Shown piece after piece: positions 42,707 to 51,951 of a DNA stretch of 64,000 nucleotides (positions are counted from its first letter, which is position 1; the number at the start of each line of letters is the position of its first letter). Position numbers and translations under genes: made by a program. The notes under the pieces are model-generated. The model had not been told where the DNA came from. It did not search any database and saw nothing but the letters and a program-made list of their open reading frames with translations. The stretch lies in assembly GCF_009827335.1 (NCBI RefSeq), contig NZ_WTYH01000001.1, forward strand, positions 186,001 through 250,000. The letters run 5' to 3'. This stretch comes from Aurantiacibacter arachoides. Lineage in GTDB: Bacteria; Pseudomonadota; Alphaproteobacteria; Sphingomonadales; Sphingomonadaceae.

Positions 42707-43414
42707 TCAGCGGCGCTGGCGCTGCGCCGGCATGTCTTCCGGCGCGACGGAGATACGCACGGTTTCCCCCGAATTGCCGGGGAAGTCGGTGAACATGGCT
42801 TCTACCAGGTTGGGCACCAGGTACTGCAAGCGGTTCGAAGTGGAGGCGGCTTCGGCCTGGCCTTCGAACAGGCGCTGGCCCGATGCCGCGTCATCGATCT
42901 TCAGCGCCACGCCGCTGGTGTAGACGGTATAGCTGCGAACGTCCTGCTGGCCGAAGAACGGATCCTGCCAGCCGTAACCCCAGGCGCGGCTGGGCAGATA
43001 GGCGACGCGCGTGCGGCCAACCCGGTCGCGATAGAGCACCGGTCGGCTATAGCCGTACCAGGAATTGTAGAACGGATCGCGGTAGCCGGTGGAGCGGACG
43101 CGTTCCCGCCCGTTGTCGACGCCATAGTCGAAGCGCACCAGCAGGGTGGCAGCCTCGGGCGAGGCGGCCTGGACATAGCCCAGTTCCTGCATCTCGCCAG
43201 CGACGTAGCGGGCGTATTGCGAGAATTCGAGCCCCCCCGACAGGGCCGGGTCTTCCGCGACGACGTAAAAGCTTTGACCCTGCGGCGCAGGAAGCTGGCT
43301 TTCGAAACGGGAGACATCGGCGGCAAAGCCGGTTGCGCAGGCGGACAGTCCGAGGGCGAGCGCGGGTAGGACCGCAAGCTTCGCGCCTCTCTTGAGCATG
43401 GTCGTTACGGTCAT
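42707..43414 (-). CDS. DUF4136 domain lipoprotein (second copy)
   Basis: 235 residues. The signal peptide MLKRGAKLAVLPALALGLSAC follows a few extra N-terminal residues; the lipobox is LSAC. The mature part has DVSRFESQLPAPQGQSFYVV, QYARYVAGEMQELGY, a Tyr/Arg/Pro-rich middle (YRDPFYNSWYGYSRPVLYRD) and the VEAMFTDFPGNSGETVRI end, which matches that of the copy at 6712-7329. ATG 43414 or 43399 may be used. Function unknown; surface or envelope location likely. Confidence 0.8.
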   Translation of the reverse strand: MTVTTMLKRGAKLAVLPALALGLSACATGFAADVSRFESQLPAPQGQSFYVVAEDPALSGGLEFSQYARYVAGEMQELGYVQAASPEAATLLVRFDYGVDNGRERVRSTGYRDPFYNSWYGYSRPVLYRDRVGRTRVAYLPSRAWGYGWQDPFFGQQDVRSYTVYTSGVALKIDDAASGQRLFEGQAEAASTSNRLQYLVPNLVEAMFTDFPGNSGETVRISVAPEDMPAQRQRR

Positions 43415-43708
43415 GGCAGAAATCTCTTTCGACAAAGTGCGAATGGACACGCGCGGCCCCCCATTCATGGCGCGCACTAAACTCTACGATAGAACGGTCT
43501 TTATCAAGGGCGGGGTGAACCGCGATTGAACCGCAAATATGCGAATTGTTTAGTCATATCAGCACGCTGCATCGAAATTTGCAGTCTTTTCAATCCCGGC
43601 GATCACGCAGCAAGCTTCGCTGCCTGTCGAGCGACCGCTACCGGGGGGCGAATCGATTATGCCTTTGTCTCCGATCCGAGAGAGCACGCAGGTCCGCGCC
43701 GCAGTCTT
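43415..43708. other. Intergenic region between DUF4136 and trpS
   Basis: 294 bp, richer in AT than its surroundings. On the minus strand it holds GCGGTTCA twice, 11 bp apart (43536-43518), in the expected promoter zone of the DUF4136 gene. No gene, RNA or clear terminator is seen. Confidence 0.4.
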
Positions 43709-44743
43709 TCAGCCGCGCACCAGTCCGAGGGCGGAATAGGCCGCATCCAGCGTGGGCCGCGACAGCGCACGCGCCTCGGCCGCGCCGTTGGCGAGGATTG
43801 CGTGCAGTGCCTCGTGGTCGTCCTTCAACTCCACGAACCGATCGCGGATCGGGCCAAGCGTGGCCACCAGCAGGTCGGCGAGTGCCGGTTTGAAATGGCC
43901 GAAGCCCTTGCCGCCATGTTCGCGCAGCACCGCGTCCACCGCTTGCCCGGATAGCGCGGCGTAGATGCCCACCAGATTGCGCGCCTCTGCCCGATCGGCC
44001 AGCCCGGCTGCCTCGCTCGGCAGTGGCTCCGGATCGGTCTTCGCCTTCTTTACCTTGGACGCCATGTCATCCGCACTGTCGGTCAGGTTCACGCGGCTCA
44101 TGTCCGAAGGCTCGGACTTGGACATCTTCCGCGTGCCGTCGCGCAGGCTCATGATCCGCGCGGCCTCTTCCGGGATATAGGGTTCGGGCAGGGTGAACAC
44201 CGGTGCCTCTTCCCCATTTGCGCTTTTCGGGGCGAAGTCGTTGTTGAACTTCTGCGCGATGTCGCGGGCCAGCTCCAGGTGCTGCTTCTGGTCGTCGCCT
44301 ACCGGAACGTGGGTCGCCTGGTAGAGCAGGACGTCGGCGGCCTGCAGCACCGGATAGCCGAACAGGGCAACCGACTGCCCTTCGCGGTTCTTCCCCGCCT
44401 TGTCCTTCCACTGCGTCATGCGGCTGAGCCAGCCCATGCGCGCGGTGCCCATCAGCAGCCATTGCAATTCGGCATGGGCGGGCACCTGGGCCTGGTTGAA
44501 GAGCACGGTCCTGGCCGGATCGAGCCCGCAGGCGACCAGCGTGGCGACCATCTCCAGGGTGCTGGCGTTGAGCTGCGCGGGATCGTGCGGCATGGAAATG
44601 GCGTGCAGGTCGGCAAGGAAGATCAGGCATCGCCCGCCTTGCGCCACGGCCTCGTCCTGCAGCTTCACGTAATTGCGGATCGCGCCGAGATAGTTGCCAA
44701 GGTGCGGCTTGCCCGTCGGCTGGATGCCGGAAACGACGATCAT
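43709..44743 (-). CDS. trpS: Tryptophan--tRNA ligase
   Basis: Class I aminoacyl-tRNA synthetase, 344 residues. Starts MIVVSGIQPTGKPHLGNYLGA, where PHLGN (13-17) is the HIGH-type signature. The KMSKS loop is RKMSKSEPSD, and the VGDDQKQHLELARDIA stretch is typical. Last gene of secB-murJ-trpS on the minus strand; 12 bp follow murJ. Confidence 0.96.
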   Translation of the reverse strand: MIVVSGIQPTGKPHLGNYLGAIRNYVKLQDEAVAQGGRCLIFLADLHAISMPHDPAQLNASTLEMVATLVACGLDPARTVLFNQAQVPAHAELQWLLMGTARMGWLSRMTQWKDKAGKNREGQSVALFGYPVLQAADVLLYQATHVPVGDDQKQHLELARDIAQKFNNDFAPKSANGEEAPVFTLPEPYIPEEAARIMSLRDGTRKMSKSEPSDMSRVNLTDSADDMASKVKKAKTDPEPLPSEAAGLADRAEARNLVGIYAALSGQAVDAVLREHGGKGFGHFKPALADLLVATLGPIRDRFVELKDDHEALHAILANGAAEARALSRPTLDAAYSALGLVRG

Positions 44744-44755
44744 GGTATCAACTCG

Positions 44756-46369
44756 CTATTCGGAGAGATTGGGCGGCCCTTCGGCCTTGGGAATGGCGCG
44801 CTTGCGCGTTAGCTGGCGCACGAGGTCCTTGTCGAGCGCGCCGATAAGCAGCGCCACGGCGAAGAACACGGCAGCGCCTGCCGCCACCAGCGCGCCCAGC
44901 GACCAGACCCGGTGGAACGCGTTGCCGCGCCAGTAGGGTTCGAGCACCGGCACCAGCCATATCAGCAGTGCCGCCATGGCCGCTGTCGCCACGATCTGGC
45001 GTGCGATGCGCCCCGCCAGCTTGCCGGTAAAGGCGAACCAGCCCCGCACCTGGAGGATGGCGTAGAGCGTCAGGACGTTCAACGTCGCGGTAAAGGCCGT
45101 CGCGCCCGCCAGGCCGACGATGCCGTAGCGCGGCACGACGTAGAAATTGAGCGCGATGTTCACGGACAGGGCAAATGCCGCCACCCACACGGGCGTGCGC
45201 GTATCCTCGCGGCTGAAGAAGGCCGGCTGGAACACCTTGATGAGGACGTAGGCGGGCAGGCCGCACACCAGCGCGACCACGATGTTGCCCATGATCGCCG
45301 TGTCCGCTGGCGTCATGCGGCCACCCTGGAAGATGCCGGCGGTGAACGCTTCGGCGCAGATGGACAGCGCCACCGCGCTCGGCAGGCATAGCAGCATGGC
45401 GATTTCCACCGCGTTCGCCTGCAACCGCTGCGCCTCGGCGCGGTTGTCCGCCTGGATGTGTCGCGCCAGCATGGGCAGGATCGCGGTGCCAAGGGCAATG
45501 CCGAAAATCCCGAGCGGCATCTGGTTCAGTCGGTCGGCGTATTTCAGCAAGCTGAGCGATCCCTGCGGCAGGCTGGTGGCGAAGAACGTGTCGACCAGCT
45601 GGCTGATCTGGTAGATGCCGGCACCAAACGTCGCGGGCAGCATCAGCATCATGAGGCGTTTGACCTCGGGCGTGAAGCGCGGGCGCTTGATTGCCAGGCG
45701 GACCCCGGCCCGGCGAACGGCCCACCACATGTAGGCCAGCTGCGCCGCGCCCGCCACCACCAGCGAGATCGCCAACGCCCAGCCGACCACCAGGTCGTCG
45801 TCCGACGCGCCGCGCATGTACCAGCCGATCACGATGCCGCCGATCATCACCACGTTCAGCAGCACCGGCACGAAGGCGCCGGGCGCGAACCTGCTGCGCG
45901 CGTTGAGCACGCCCGACAGCATGGCGACCAGGCTGACGAGGCCGAGGTAGGGAAAGGTCACGCGGCTGAGCCAGACGCTGAGCTCGAACTTGCCCGCCAC
46001 CTCCTGATATTCGCGCGCCAGCAGCCAGACGATGCCCGGCATCGCGAGGATGCACAGCGCGGAAAAGCCCAGCAACACCCACACGAAGACCGACAATACG
46101 TCACCGGCAAACTCGTCCGCACCCCCGTCGCCGCTTTCACTTTCGGAATCGGCGAGACGGCGCGTGTACATCGGCACGAAGGCGACGCTGAATGCGCCCT
46201 CTGCAAACAGCCGGCGAAAGGTGTTGGGCAGGGTGAAAGCAAGCTGCCAGGCATCCGCTACCAGCCCCGCACCCAGCACGCGGGCGAGCAGCATGTCGCG
46301 GGCGAAGCCGAACACGCGGCTGACCAGCGTCAGCCCCCCGATCGTGCCGACATTGCGGACGAGACTCAT
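44756..46369 (-). CDS. murJ: Lipid II flippase MurJ
   Basis: MOP-superfamily flippase that moves lipid II across the inner membrane for peptidoglycan synthesis. 537 residues, about 14 helices. Typical starts MSLVRNVGTIGGLTLVSRVFGFARDMLLARVLGAG and RLFAEGAFSVAFVPMYTRR; PRYGIVGLAGATAFTATLN later. The cytoplasmic loop SESESGDGGADEF is acidic. It sits between secB and trpS with short gaps. Confidence 0.96.
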   Translation of the reverse strand: MSLVRNVGTIGGLTLVSRVFGFARDMLLARVLGAGLVADAWQLAFTLPNTFRRLFAEGAFSVAFVPMYTRRLADSESESGDGGADEFAGDVLSVFVWVLLGFSALCILAMPGIVWLLAREYQEVAGKFELSVWLSRVTFPYLGLVSLVAMLSGVLNARSRFAPGAFVPVLLNVVMIGGIVIGWYMRGASDDDLVVGWALAISLVVAGAAQLAYMWWAVRRAGVRLAIKRPRFTPEVKRLMMLMLPATFGAGIYQISQLVDTFFATSLPQGSLSLLKYADRLNQMPLGIFGIALGTAILPMLARHIQADNRAEAQRLQANAVEIAMLLCLPSAVALSICAEAFTAGIFQGGRMTPADTAIMGNIVVALVCGLPAYVLIKVFQPAFFSREDTRTPVWVAAFALSVNIALNFYVVPRYGIVGLAGATAFTATLNVLTLYAILQVRGWFAFTGKLAGRIARQIVATAAMAALLIWLVPVLEPYWRGNAFHRVWSLGALVAAGAAVFFAVALLIGALDKDLVRQLTRKRAIPKAEGPPNLSE

Positions 46370-46398
46370 GGCCCTTCCGCGCCCCTATGCCGGCCGGA

Positions 46399-46962
46399 TC
46401 AGTTCGGTGTGCCGGTGTCGTCGCCCGTCTGCGCAGGCGCGCCGCCGGCCTGTTCCTGCGCGCGCCGGTTGGCGAGCTGCTGGACATACAGACCGTTGAA
46501 ATCGATCGGATCGAGCATCAGCGGGGCAAAGCCCGCATCGCGCACGGCATCGGCCACGATACGGCGAGCGAAGGGGAACAGGATGCGCGGCGCCTCGGCA
46601 TAGAGGAACATGTGCATCTGGTCCTCGCCCATGTTGCGCATCCCCACCAGCCCGCAATAGGACAGGTCGACGATGTAGGCGGTGCCCTGCGCGGTCTTGC
46701 TGGTGGCCACGACCTTCAGCTCGATCTCGGTCAGCTCGTCGTTAATCTTGATCGCGCCGATGTTGAACTGCACGTCCATCTCGGGCTTGTCGCGCCACTG
46801 GAAGCTGTCAGGTGCGCGCGGGTTCTCGACCGACAGATCCTTGACGTACTGCGAGATGATGCCGGCCACCGGCTGGGTGTCCGCGCCGTTGCCCGGCAGC
46901 GGGCCGCCCGATGCGGGACTGTCGAGATCGGTGAGCACGTCGTTGCCTTGTTCATCGGCCAT
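46399..46962 (-). CDS. secB: Protein-export chaperone SecB
   Basis: Tetrameric cytosolic chaperone that keeps preproteins unfolded and hands them to SecA. 187 residues with the conserved core QYVKDLSVENP, FQWRDKPEMDVQFNIGA, CGLVGMRNM, PRILFPFARRIVADAVRDAGF and PLMLDPIDFNGLYVQQ. The N- and C-terminal ends (Gly/Pro-rich; QAGGAPAQTGDDTG) are disordered. Divergent from the Tim44-like gene, a common alphaproteobacterial arrangement. Confidence 0.97.
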   Translation of the reverse strand: MADEQGNDVLTDLDSPASGGPLPGNGADTQPVAGIISQYVKDLSVENPRAPDSFQWRDKPEMDVQFNIGAIKINDELTEIELKVVATSKTAQGTAYIVDLSYCGLVGMRNMGEDQMHMFLYAEAPRILFPFARRIVADAVRDAGFAPLMLDPIDFNGLYVQQLANRRAQEQAGGAPAQTGDDTGTPN

Positions 46963-47244
46963 GGGGCGGGTCTTTCGTATCTGGCGGGCCGGCGGGCGGA
47001 CTGGTGCGCCGCCGCCAGCGAGGTGGAATGCTGCGCGCGCCTAACACCCTTGCGGTTCGCCCGCAACGGCGACGACCGCCCGGCCGCACAAGCAACGATA
47101 CGCCACGACGAGCCGGTCCCGCGGCGGCTTCAGCGGACCTTAAGGCGCGGTTGTTAGTTTGCTATTGCATCCTATCTCGTTCACAACGACCCGACCCCCG
47201 CGACGGGCAAAATTCGCGGCGGCAGATTTGGGAAATATCGATCC

Positions 47245-47907
47245 GTGGTTATCTGGGAAATCGTCATCCTCGCCATGATTGCCGCCTTCCTCGGCATGCG
47301 GCTCTATTCGGTCCTCGGCCAGAAGGCCGAGCACGAGGAGGAGATGATCGCAAGTCGGCTGGAGCAGGCGGAACAGGCGCGCAACAAGGCCGATACCGTG
47401 GCCAAGCCGCTGGCCGAAGCGCCACGGCCCGACCGTTCGCTCGACCAGTTTCCCGTTGCCGTGGAACGTGGCCTGCGGGACATTGCTGCCGCTGACCGCC
47501 GGTTCGAACTCCTCCCTTTCATGGAAGGTGCCAAGGCCGCCTACGAGGTCATTCTCGAGGCGTTCTGGCGCGGCGACAAGGAAGAGCTGAAAGAGCTGTG
47601 CGATGACGACGTCTACGCCAGCTTTGCCACGGCAATCGACGAGCGCGATAGTCTGGGCCACACGCTCGACAATCGGCTCATCCGGATCGAGGAAAGCACG
47701 GTTCACTCGGCCGTGCTTGACGGACACATGGCGCGGATCGCCGTGCGGTTCGTGGCCGATATTGCCAGCGTGACCCGCGATACCGATGGGACGCTGATCG
47801 GCGGTTCGCTCGACGATGCGATCGAAAGCCGGGACGTCTGGACCTTCATGCGCGACGTGCGCAACACCGATCCGAACTGGCTTCTCGACGAGACCGACGC
47901 CGGCTGA
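47245..47907 (+). CDS. Tim44/TimA domain membrane protein
   Basis: 220 residues: one N-terminal membrane helix (IWEIVILAMIAAFLGMRLYSVLG), a charged stretch with many Glu and Ala, and a C-terminal Tim44-like domain (FMEGAKAAYEVILEAFWRGDKEELKELCDDDVYASF). Bacterial relatives are proposed to act at the inner membrane near protein export or assembly; the gene faces secB. GTG 47245 is the likely start. Followed closely by mltA. Confidence 0.88.
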   Translation: MVIWEIVILAMIAAFLGMRLYSVLGQKAEHEEEMIASRLEQAEQARNKADTVAKPLAEAPRPDRSLDQFPVAVERGLRDIAAADRRFELLPFMEGAKAAYEVILEAFWRGDKEELKELCDDDVYASFATAIDERDSLGHTLDNRLIRIEESTVHSAVLDGHMARIAVRFVADIASVTRDTDGTLIGGSLDDAIESRDVWTFMRDVRNTDPNWLLDETDAG

Positions 47908-47920
47908 TAGCGCCTGCGGA

Positions 47921-49117
47921 GTGACCTCACTTCGCCTCTCTATCGTCGCCGCCTCCTGCATCGCCCTGGCGGCGTGCACGCAGGTCATCCCCGATGGCCA
48001 GTTGCCCGAACCGCAACAACCCCTGCCCGTCGCCGAAAACGCGCGGGAACTGGGCGCAGTGCGCCAGCCCGCGGCCATCCTCAATCGGATCGACCCGCGT
48101 GACGCCGCCGACGCCCTCGACAGCTTTCGCCGCAGCTGCCGCGTGGCGACCACGCGCGAGGACGTCTCGGGCCTGACCGCCCCTGCCGACTGGGCCGTAC
48201 CGTGCACCGCCGCCGCCACCTGGCCGCGCGAGCGTGCCGACCAGTTCTTCGCCGCGCAGTTCACGCCCGTCCGGGTAGGCACGGGGGAGGCGTTCGCCAC
48301 CGGTTATTTCGAGCCCGAGATTGCCGGGTCGCGCACCCGCCGGGCCGCGAGCGACGTGCCCGTCTATGGCATCCCCCGCGATCTGGAACGCTGCTGGCGC
48401 GAGGATATCGCGATGAGCGAGCGCACGGGCCGTGCGCCGCTCAGCCGCCGCCTGCCCGATGGCACGTGCGTCGAATTCGACAGCCGGACCGAGATCGAGA
48501 ATGGCAGCCTGGAAGGGCGCGCCCCGGTGATCGGCTATGCCGCCGACGCCATCGAGTTCTTCTTCCTGCAGATCCAGGGGTCCGGCCGCCTGGTATCGCC
48601 CACTGGCGAAGTGGTGCGCATCGGCTATGCCGGGCAGAACGGCCACGGGTACACCGGCATCGGATCGGTCATGCGGCAACGCGGGCTGATCGGCGAGGGG
48701 ACGCCCTACGCGACCAGCATGCAGGGCATCATGGGCTACCTGCGCGACTATCCCGCAGAAGGCCGCGCCATCATGCGCGAGAACGCCAGCTGGATCTTCT
48801 TCCAGGAGCTTTCCGGCCCCGATGCCGCAATCGGTCCGCTCGGCAGCATCGGCGTGCCGGTGGTCGGGCAAAGCTCCGTGGCGGTGGACCCCAAGTTCGT
48901 GCCTTACGGCGCGCCGGTTGTCCTCGAACTCGACCGCGATCAGGCAGACGGCCTGTGGGTGGCGCAGGATACCGGCGGGGCAATCCGGGGGCCCAACCGC
49001 TTCGATACCTTCTGGGGCGCAGGCGCGCAGGCGCGCGAGATCGCCGGCGGAATGAGCGGGCGCGGGCAGGCCTTGGTGCTGCTGCCAAACGCGGCCGCCG
49101 CCCGGCTTCCCCGTTAG
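47921..49117 (+). CDS. mltA: Membrane-bound lytic murein transglycosylase A
   Basis: Lipoprotein that cleaves peptidoglycan glycan strands. 398 residues from GTG 47921; the signal peptide RLSIVAASCIALAAC ends in a lipobox. MltA domain features: GYFEPEIAGSRTR, YGIPRDL, FFFLQIQGSGRL, GYAGQNGHGYTGIG and the catalytic-Asp region VAQDTGGAIRGPNRFDTFWG of the 3D domain. The Shine-Dalgarno GGAG is very close to the GTG, so translation may depend on coupling to the Tim44-like gene 13 bp upstream. Confidence 0.94.
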   Translation: MTSLRLSIVAASCIALAACTQVIPDGQLPEPQQPLPVAENARELGAVRQPAAILNRIDPRDAADALDSFRRSCRVATTREDVSGLTAPADWAVPCTAAATWPRERADQFFAAQFTPVRVGTGEAFATGYFEPEIAGSRTRRAASDVPVYGIPRDLERCWREDIAMSERTGRAPLSRRLPDGTCVEFDSRTEIENGSLEGRAPVIGYAADAIEFFFLQIQGSGRLVSPTGEVVRIGYAGQNGHGYTGIGSVMRQRGLIGEGTPYATSMQGIMGYLRDYPAEGRAIMRENASWIFFQELSGPDAAIGPLGSIGVPVVGQSSVAVDPKFVPYGAPVVLELDRDQADGLWVAQDTGGAIRGPNRFDTFWGAGAQAREIAGGMSGRGQALVLLPNAAAARLPR

Positions 49118-49154
49118 GCCTGGCCGCCGAGACGAGCACGATGAGGGCAGCGCA

Positions 49155-49733
49155 ATGAACGGGCACCCGCGCGGCCTCTCCGCCGAGGAGGCTGCCGCGT
49201 GGGATCGGCTGGCACGCACGGTAAAGCCACTGGTTCCTGTCCGCCCGAAACCTCAGACCGGCAACTCGGACGCGGCGTCGTCGCGCGTTAAGCCCCCTCC
49301 GCCACCGCCTGCCAAGGTCCGCAAGCCCGCCGCCGCCCGCCCGCAAAAGCCGGCGCCGCCGCCGAAGCCCGCAGCCGCGCCCCCGTCACCGGGCCTCGAT
49401 TCGCATTGGGAACGGCGCCTCGCGCGCACCGGCACCGATCCGGACTTCACGCTGGACCTGCACGGCCATACGCTCGATCAGGCCTATCGCCGGCTCGACG
49501 ACGGATTGATCCAGGCAAAGGCAATGGGCGCGCGGCTGGTGCTGGTGGTGACCGGCAAGAGCCGCCCGGTCGATGCGGCCGACCGCGGACAGAAGCGCGG
49601 AGCCATCCGCGCCAAGATTCTCGACTGGCTGGCCGCCGGCAGCCACGCCTCCGATATCGCCGCCGTCAGGCAGGCGCACCGTCGCCACGGGGGCGAGGGG
49701 GCGCTTTACCTGGTGCTGAAGAAGCGGCGCTAG
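49155..49733 (+). CDS. Smr domain protein
   Basis: 192 residues with a Pro/Ala/Lys-rich, probably disordered first half and a C-terminal Smr (MutS2-type) domain: DFTLDLHGHTLDQAYRRLDD, LVLVVTGKSRP, and HGGEGALYLVLKKR. Smr domains are nucleases or nucleic-acid binders; the LDLHG and TGK motifs are retained. Third gene after the Tim44-like and mltA genes. Its biological target is not known. Confidence 0.88.
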   Translation: MNGHPRGLSAEEAAAWDRLARTVKPLVPVRPKPQTGNSDAASSRVKPPPPPPAKVRKPAAARPQKPAPPPKPAAAPPSPGLDSHWERRLARTGTDPDFTLDLHGHTLDQAYRRLDDGLIQAKAMGARLVLVVTGKSRPVDAADRGQKRGAIRAKILDWLAAGSHASDIAAVRQAHRRHGGEGALYLVLKKRR

Positions 49734-49772
49734 CCTGCCCGGTGAGCATCATGGTCGGGCGTGGCGGCGGTC

Positions 49773-49807
49773 CCCTACGGCCGCGCCAGGGCGGCGCAGC
49801 CGTAGGG
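49773..49807. terminator. Hairpin between convergent smr and S46 peptidase genes
   Basis: CCCTACGG (49773-49780) pairs with CCGTAGGG (49800-49807), with further GC pairing inside. No long T run on either side. Confidence 0.55.
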
Positions 49808-49824
49808 AACCTGCCGCTGACCCG

Positions 49825-51879
49825 TCAGCGCCCGGCGCGCAGTTCGGCCACCAGCGCGGGCGCCGGGTAGATGGTCTCCAGCGCTTCCTGCACGGCTTCG
49901 GTCGAAACCGATACCGTGCGGTTCAGCGTGCCATCATAGCCGTAGTTGCCACCCAGCGAATGGATGTTGCCATCAAAGGCGGCGCCGATCACCGCGCCGT
50001 TGCGGTCGATCACGGGTGAGCCGGAGTTGCCGCCGATGATGTCGTTGGTGCTGACGAAGTCGTAGGTCACGGCAGGGTCGATATCGGCCTGGTTCGCGGC
50101 AAAGGCGGGGGCAACGTCGAACGGTGCATTGCCGGTGGCGCGCTCGAACGTACCGCCCTTAGTGGTACGATAGGGCACCATGTTGCCGCGCTCTTCCCAG
50201 CCCTGCACCTTTCCGTAGGAAATGCGCAGGGTGAACGTGGCGTCCGGATAGAGGCTGTCGCCAAAGGCGGCGAACCGCGCGTCGGCAAGCTGCGCGCCGG
50301 CAGTCGCCAGCGGGGCGGCGTAGGCGGCGTCCACCTCCTGCTGCAACGCCCGGTCGCGCGCGTTGAGGCGCAGGGCATACTGGATCATCGGATCGTCGGA
50401 GGCCTGTATCGCTTCCATCCCGCCTTCCCACAGCTGCCGGCGATAGTCTGCATCGGCCAGCCGGGTGCCCGTTACCAGGCGCTCGGCCAGCTGCTCGGGG
50501 CTTTCGCGGCCCAGCAGGAGGCGGGTGTCGCTGTCGTCGACGCCCAGATACTCGCGCGCCTTGGACAGGCTCCACGCCAGCGTCAGTTCTTCCAGCCACG
50601 GATAGGTCGGCACCTCGTCCAGCAGGCGCCGCTCGGTCAGCGGCAGCGAGCTGTCGGTGAAGCCGGGCAGACGCTCGCCATTGGGCTTGCTGCGTTCCTG
50701 CGCGGCGTAGACCAGCGCCTCGGCATAACCGTAAAGGCTGCTCGACGGAGTGATGAAGCGGTAGGGGATGTAGAGGTCGCGATAGGCTTCCACCGCGCTG
50801 TCCACGGTGGTCCACGGATCGCCGATCGCGGCATTGCCCGCGCTGCGCGCGCGCAGGTCGGTCTCGGCCTGGGCGAGCGGGCCGGTGAAGCCCGGATCGT
50901 TCAGCGCAGTGGTGCGGCCGATGTAAACCTTCAGGCTGTTCTCCAGCCCGTTCAGCGTATCGAGCCCCTCGCGTGCGCGCTCGGGGCTTTCCTCCATGGC
51001 GCGGATCAGGCGGCCACGCAGTTCGGAACTGGTGGCGACGGTGATCGGCAGGCGCACCTCGCGCTCGAACGCGCGCTGGCTTTCGGTCCACAGGCGGCTG
51101 GTGGAGCCGGGGTTACCCACGACGAAAGTGATTTCGCCTTCCTCGGGCGCGCGCGGATCCCAGCGCAGGTGGTTCGGCGTGGAGACGGGCTGGCCGTTCT
51201 CGTAGGCGCGCAAGAAGCTGGCATCGAGCGAATAGCGCGGGAAGTTGAAGTTGTCGGGATCCCCGCCGAAGGTCGCGGCGCGGTCTTCCGGCGCCCATGC
51301 CACGCGCACGTCCGAATACTTGCGATAGGTGTAAAGCTTGTACTGCCCGCCGCCGAACAGGGTGACGACCTGGCAACGGGTGGTGGCGGTATCGGGGCAG
51401 CTCTCGCTCTCGATCGCGGCGACTTCCGCATCGCGCGCGCGCACCAGCGCCTCGCCGCTCATGGTGGCGAACGAGGCCTGCACGCGGTTGGTCACATCGG
51501 TGATGCCGGTGACGACCTCGGCCTGCTGGCCGGGGCAGCGCAGTTCATCCTCGCGGCGCGCGGCGACGAAGCCTGCATCGAGGTAATCGGCATCGGCGCT
51601 GGAGTTGTCGAACAGGCAGCTGGCGATGCAGTGGTGGTTCGTCAGGATCAGGCCATCGGGCGATACGAAGCTGGCCGAGCAGCCGCCCGTCAGGCGCACC
51701 GCACCCGCCTGCACCCGGTCCAGCCAGGCCTGGTCGGGCGCCCAGCCGTATTCCGCCATCATCTGTTCGGTGGGGAAGTTGTCGAACGTCCACATCCCCT
51801 CCTCCGCGGCGGCCGGCGATACGGCAAGGCCGAGCGCGGCGACGGACGAGGATGCAAGAATTGCGAGGCGGATGCGCAT
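49825..51879 (-). CDS. S46 family dipeptidyl peptidase
   Basis: Periplasmic or surface serine exopeptidase of the DPP7/DPP11 family, 684 residues. Signal peptide MRIRLAILASSSVAALGLAVSPAAA. Catalytic triad: H83 (TNHHC), Asp in GGDPDNFNFPR and Ser in GGNSGSPVI. AFDGN follows the Ser loop; a Gly there is linked in the family to hydrophobic-residue (DPP7-like) rather than acidic specificity, which I infer. A GGGAGA Shine-Dalgarno precedes the ATG. Confidence 0.93.
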   Translation of the reverse strand: MRIRLAILASSSVAALGLAVSPAAAEEGMWTFDNFPTEQMMAEYGWAPDQAWLDRVQAGAVRLTGGCSASFVSPDGLILTNHHCIASCLFDNSSADADYLDAGFVAARREDELRCPGQQAEVVTGITDVTNRVQASFATMSGEALVRARDAEVAAIESESCPDTATTRCQVVTLFGGGQYKLYTYRKYSDVRVAWAPEDRAATFGGDPDNFNFPRYSLDASFLRAYENGQPVSTPNHLRWDPRAPEEGEITFVVGNPGSTSRLWTESQRAFEREVRLPITVATSSELRGRLIRAMEESPERAREGLDTLNGLENSLKVYIGRTTALNDPGFTGPLAQAETDLRARSAGNAAIGDPWTTVDSAVEAYRDLYIPYRFITPSSSLYGYAEALVYAAQERSKPNGERLPGFTDSSLPLTERRLLDEVPTYPWLEELTLAWSLSKAREYLGVDDSDTRLLLGRESPEQLAERLVTGTRLADADYRRQLWEGGMEAIQASDDPMIQYALRLNARDRALQQEVDAAYAAPLATAGAQLADARFAAFGDSLYPDATFTLRISYGKVQGWEERGNMVPYRTTKGGTFERATGNAPFDVAPAFAANQADIDPAVTYDFVSTNDIIGGNSGSPVIDRNGAVIGAAFDGNIHSLGGNYGYDGTLNRTVSVSTEAVQEALETIYPAPALVAELRAGR

Positions 51880-51951
51880 GGGTGTCTCCCTTTCGAAAAC
51901 TGGTTTCGGCTGCATCTACCCGGCCTCGCCTGAACGCAAGAGCAATTGCGC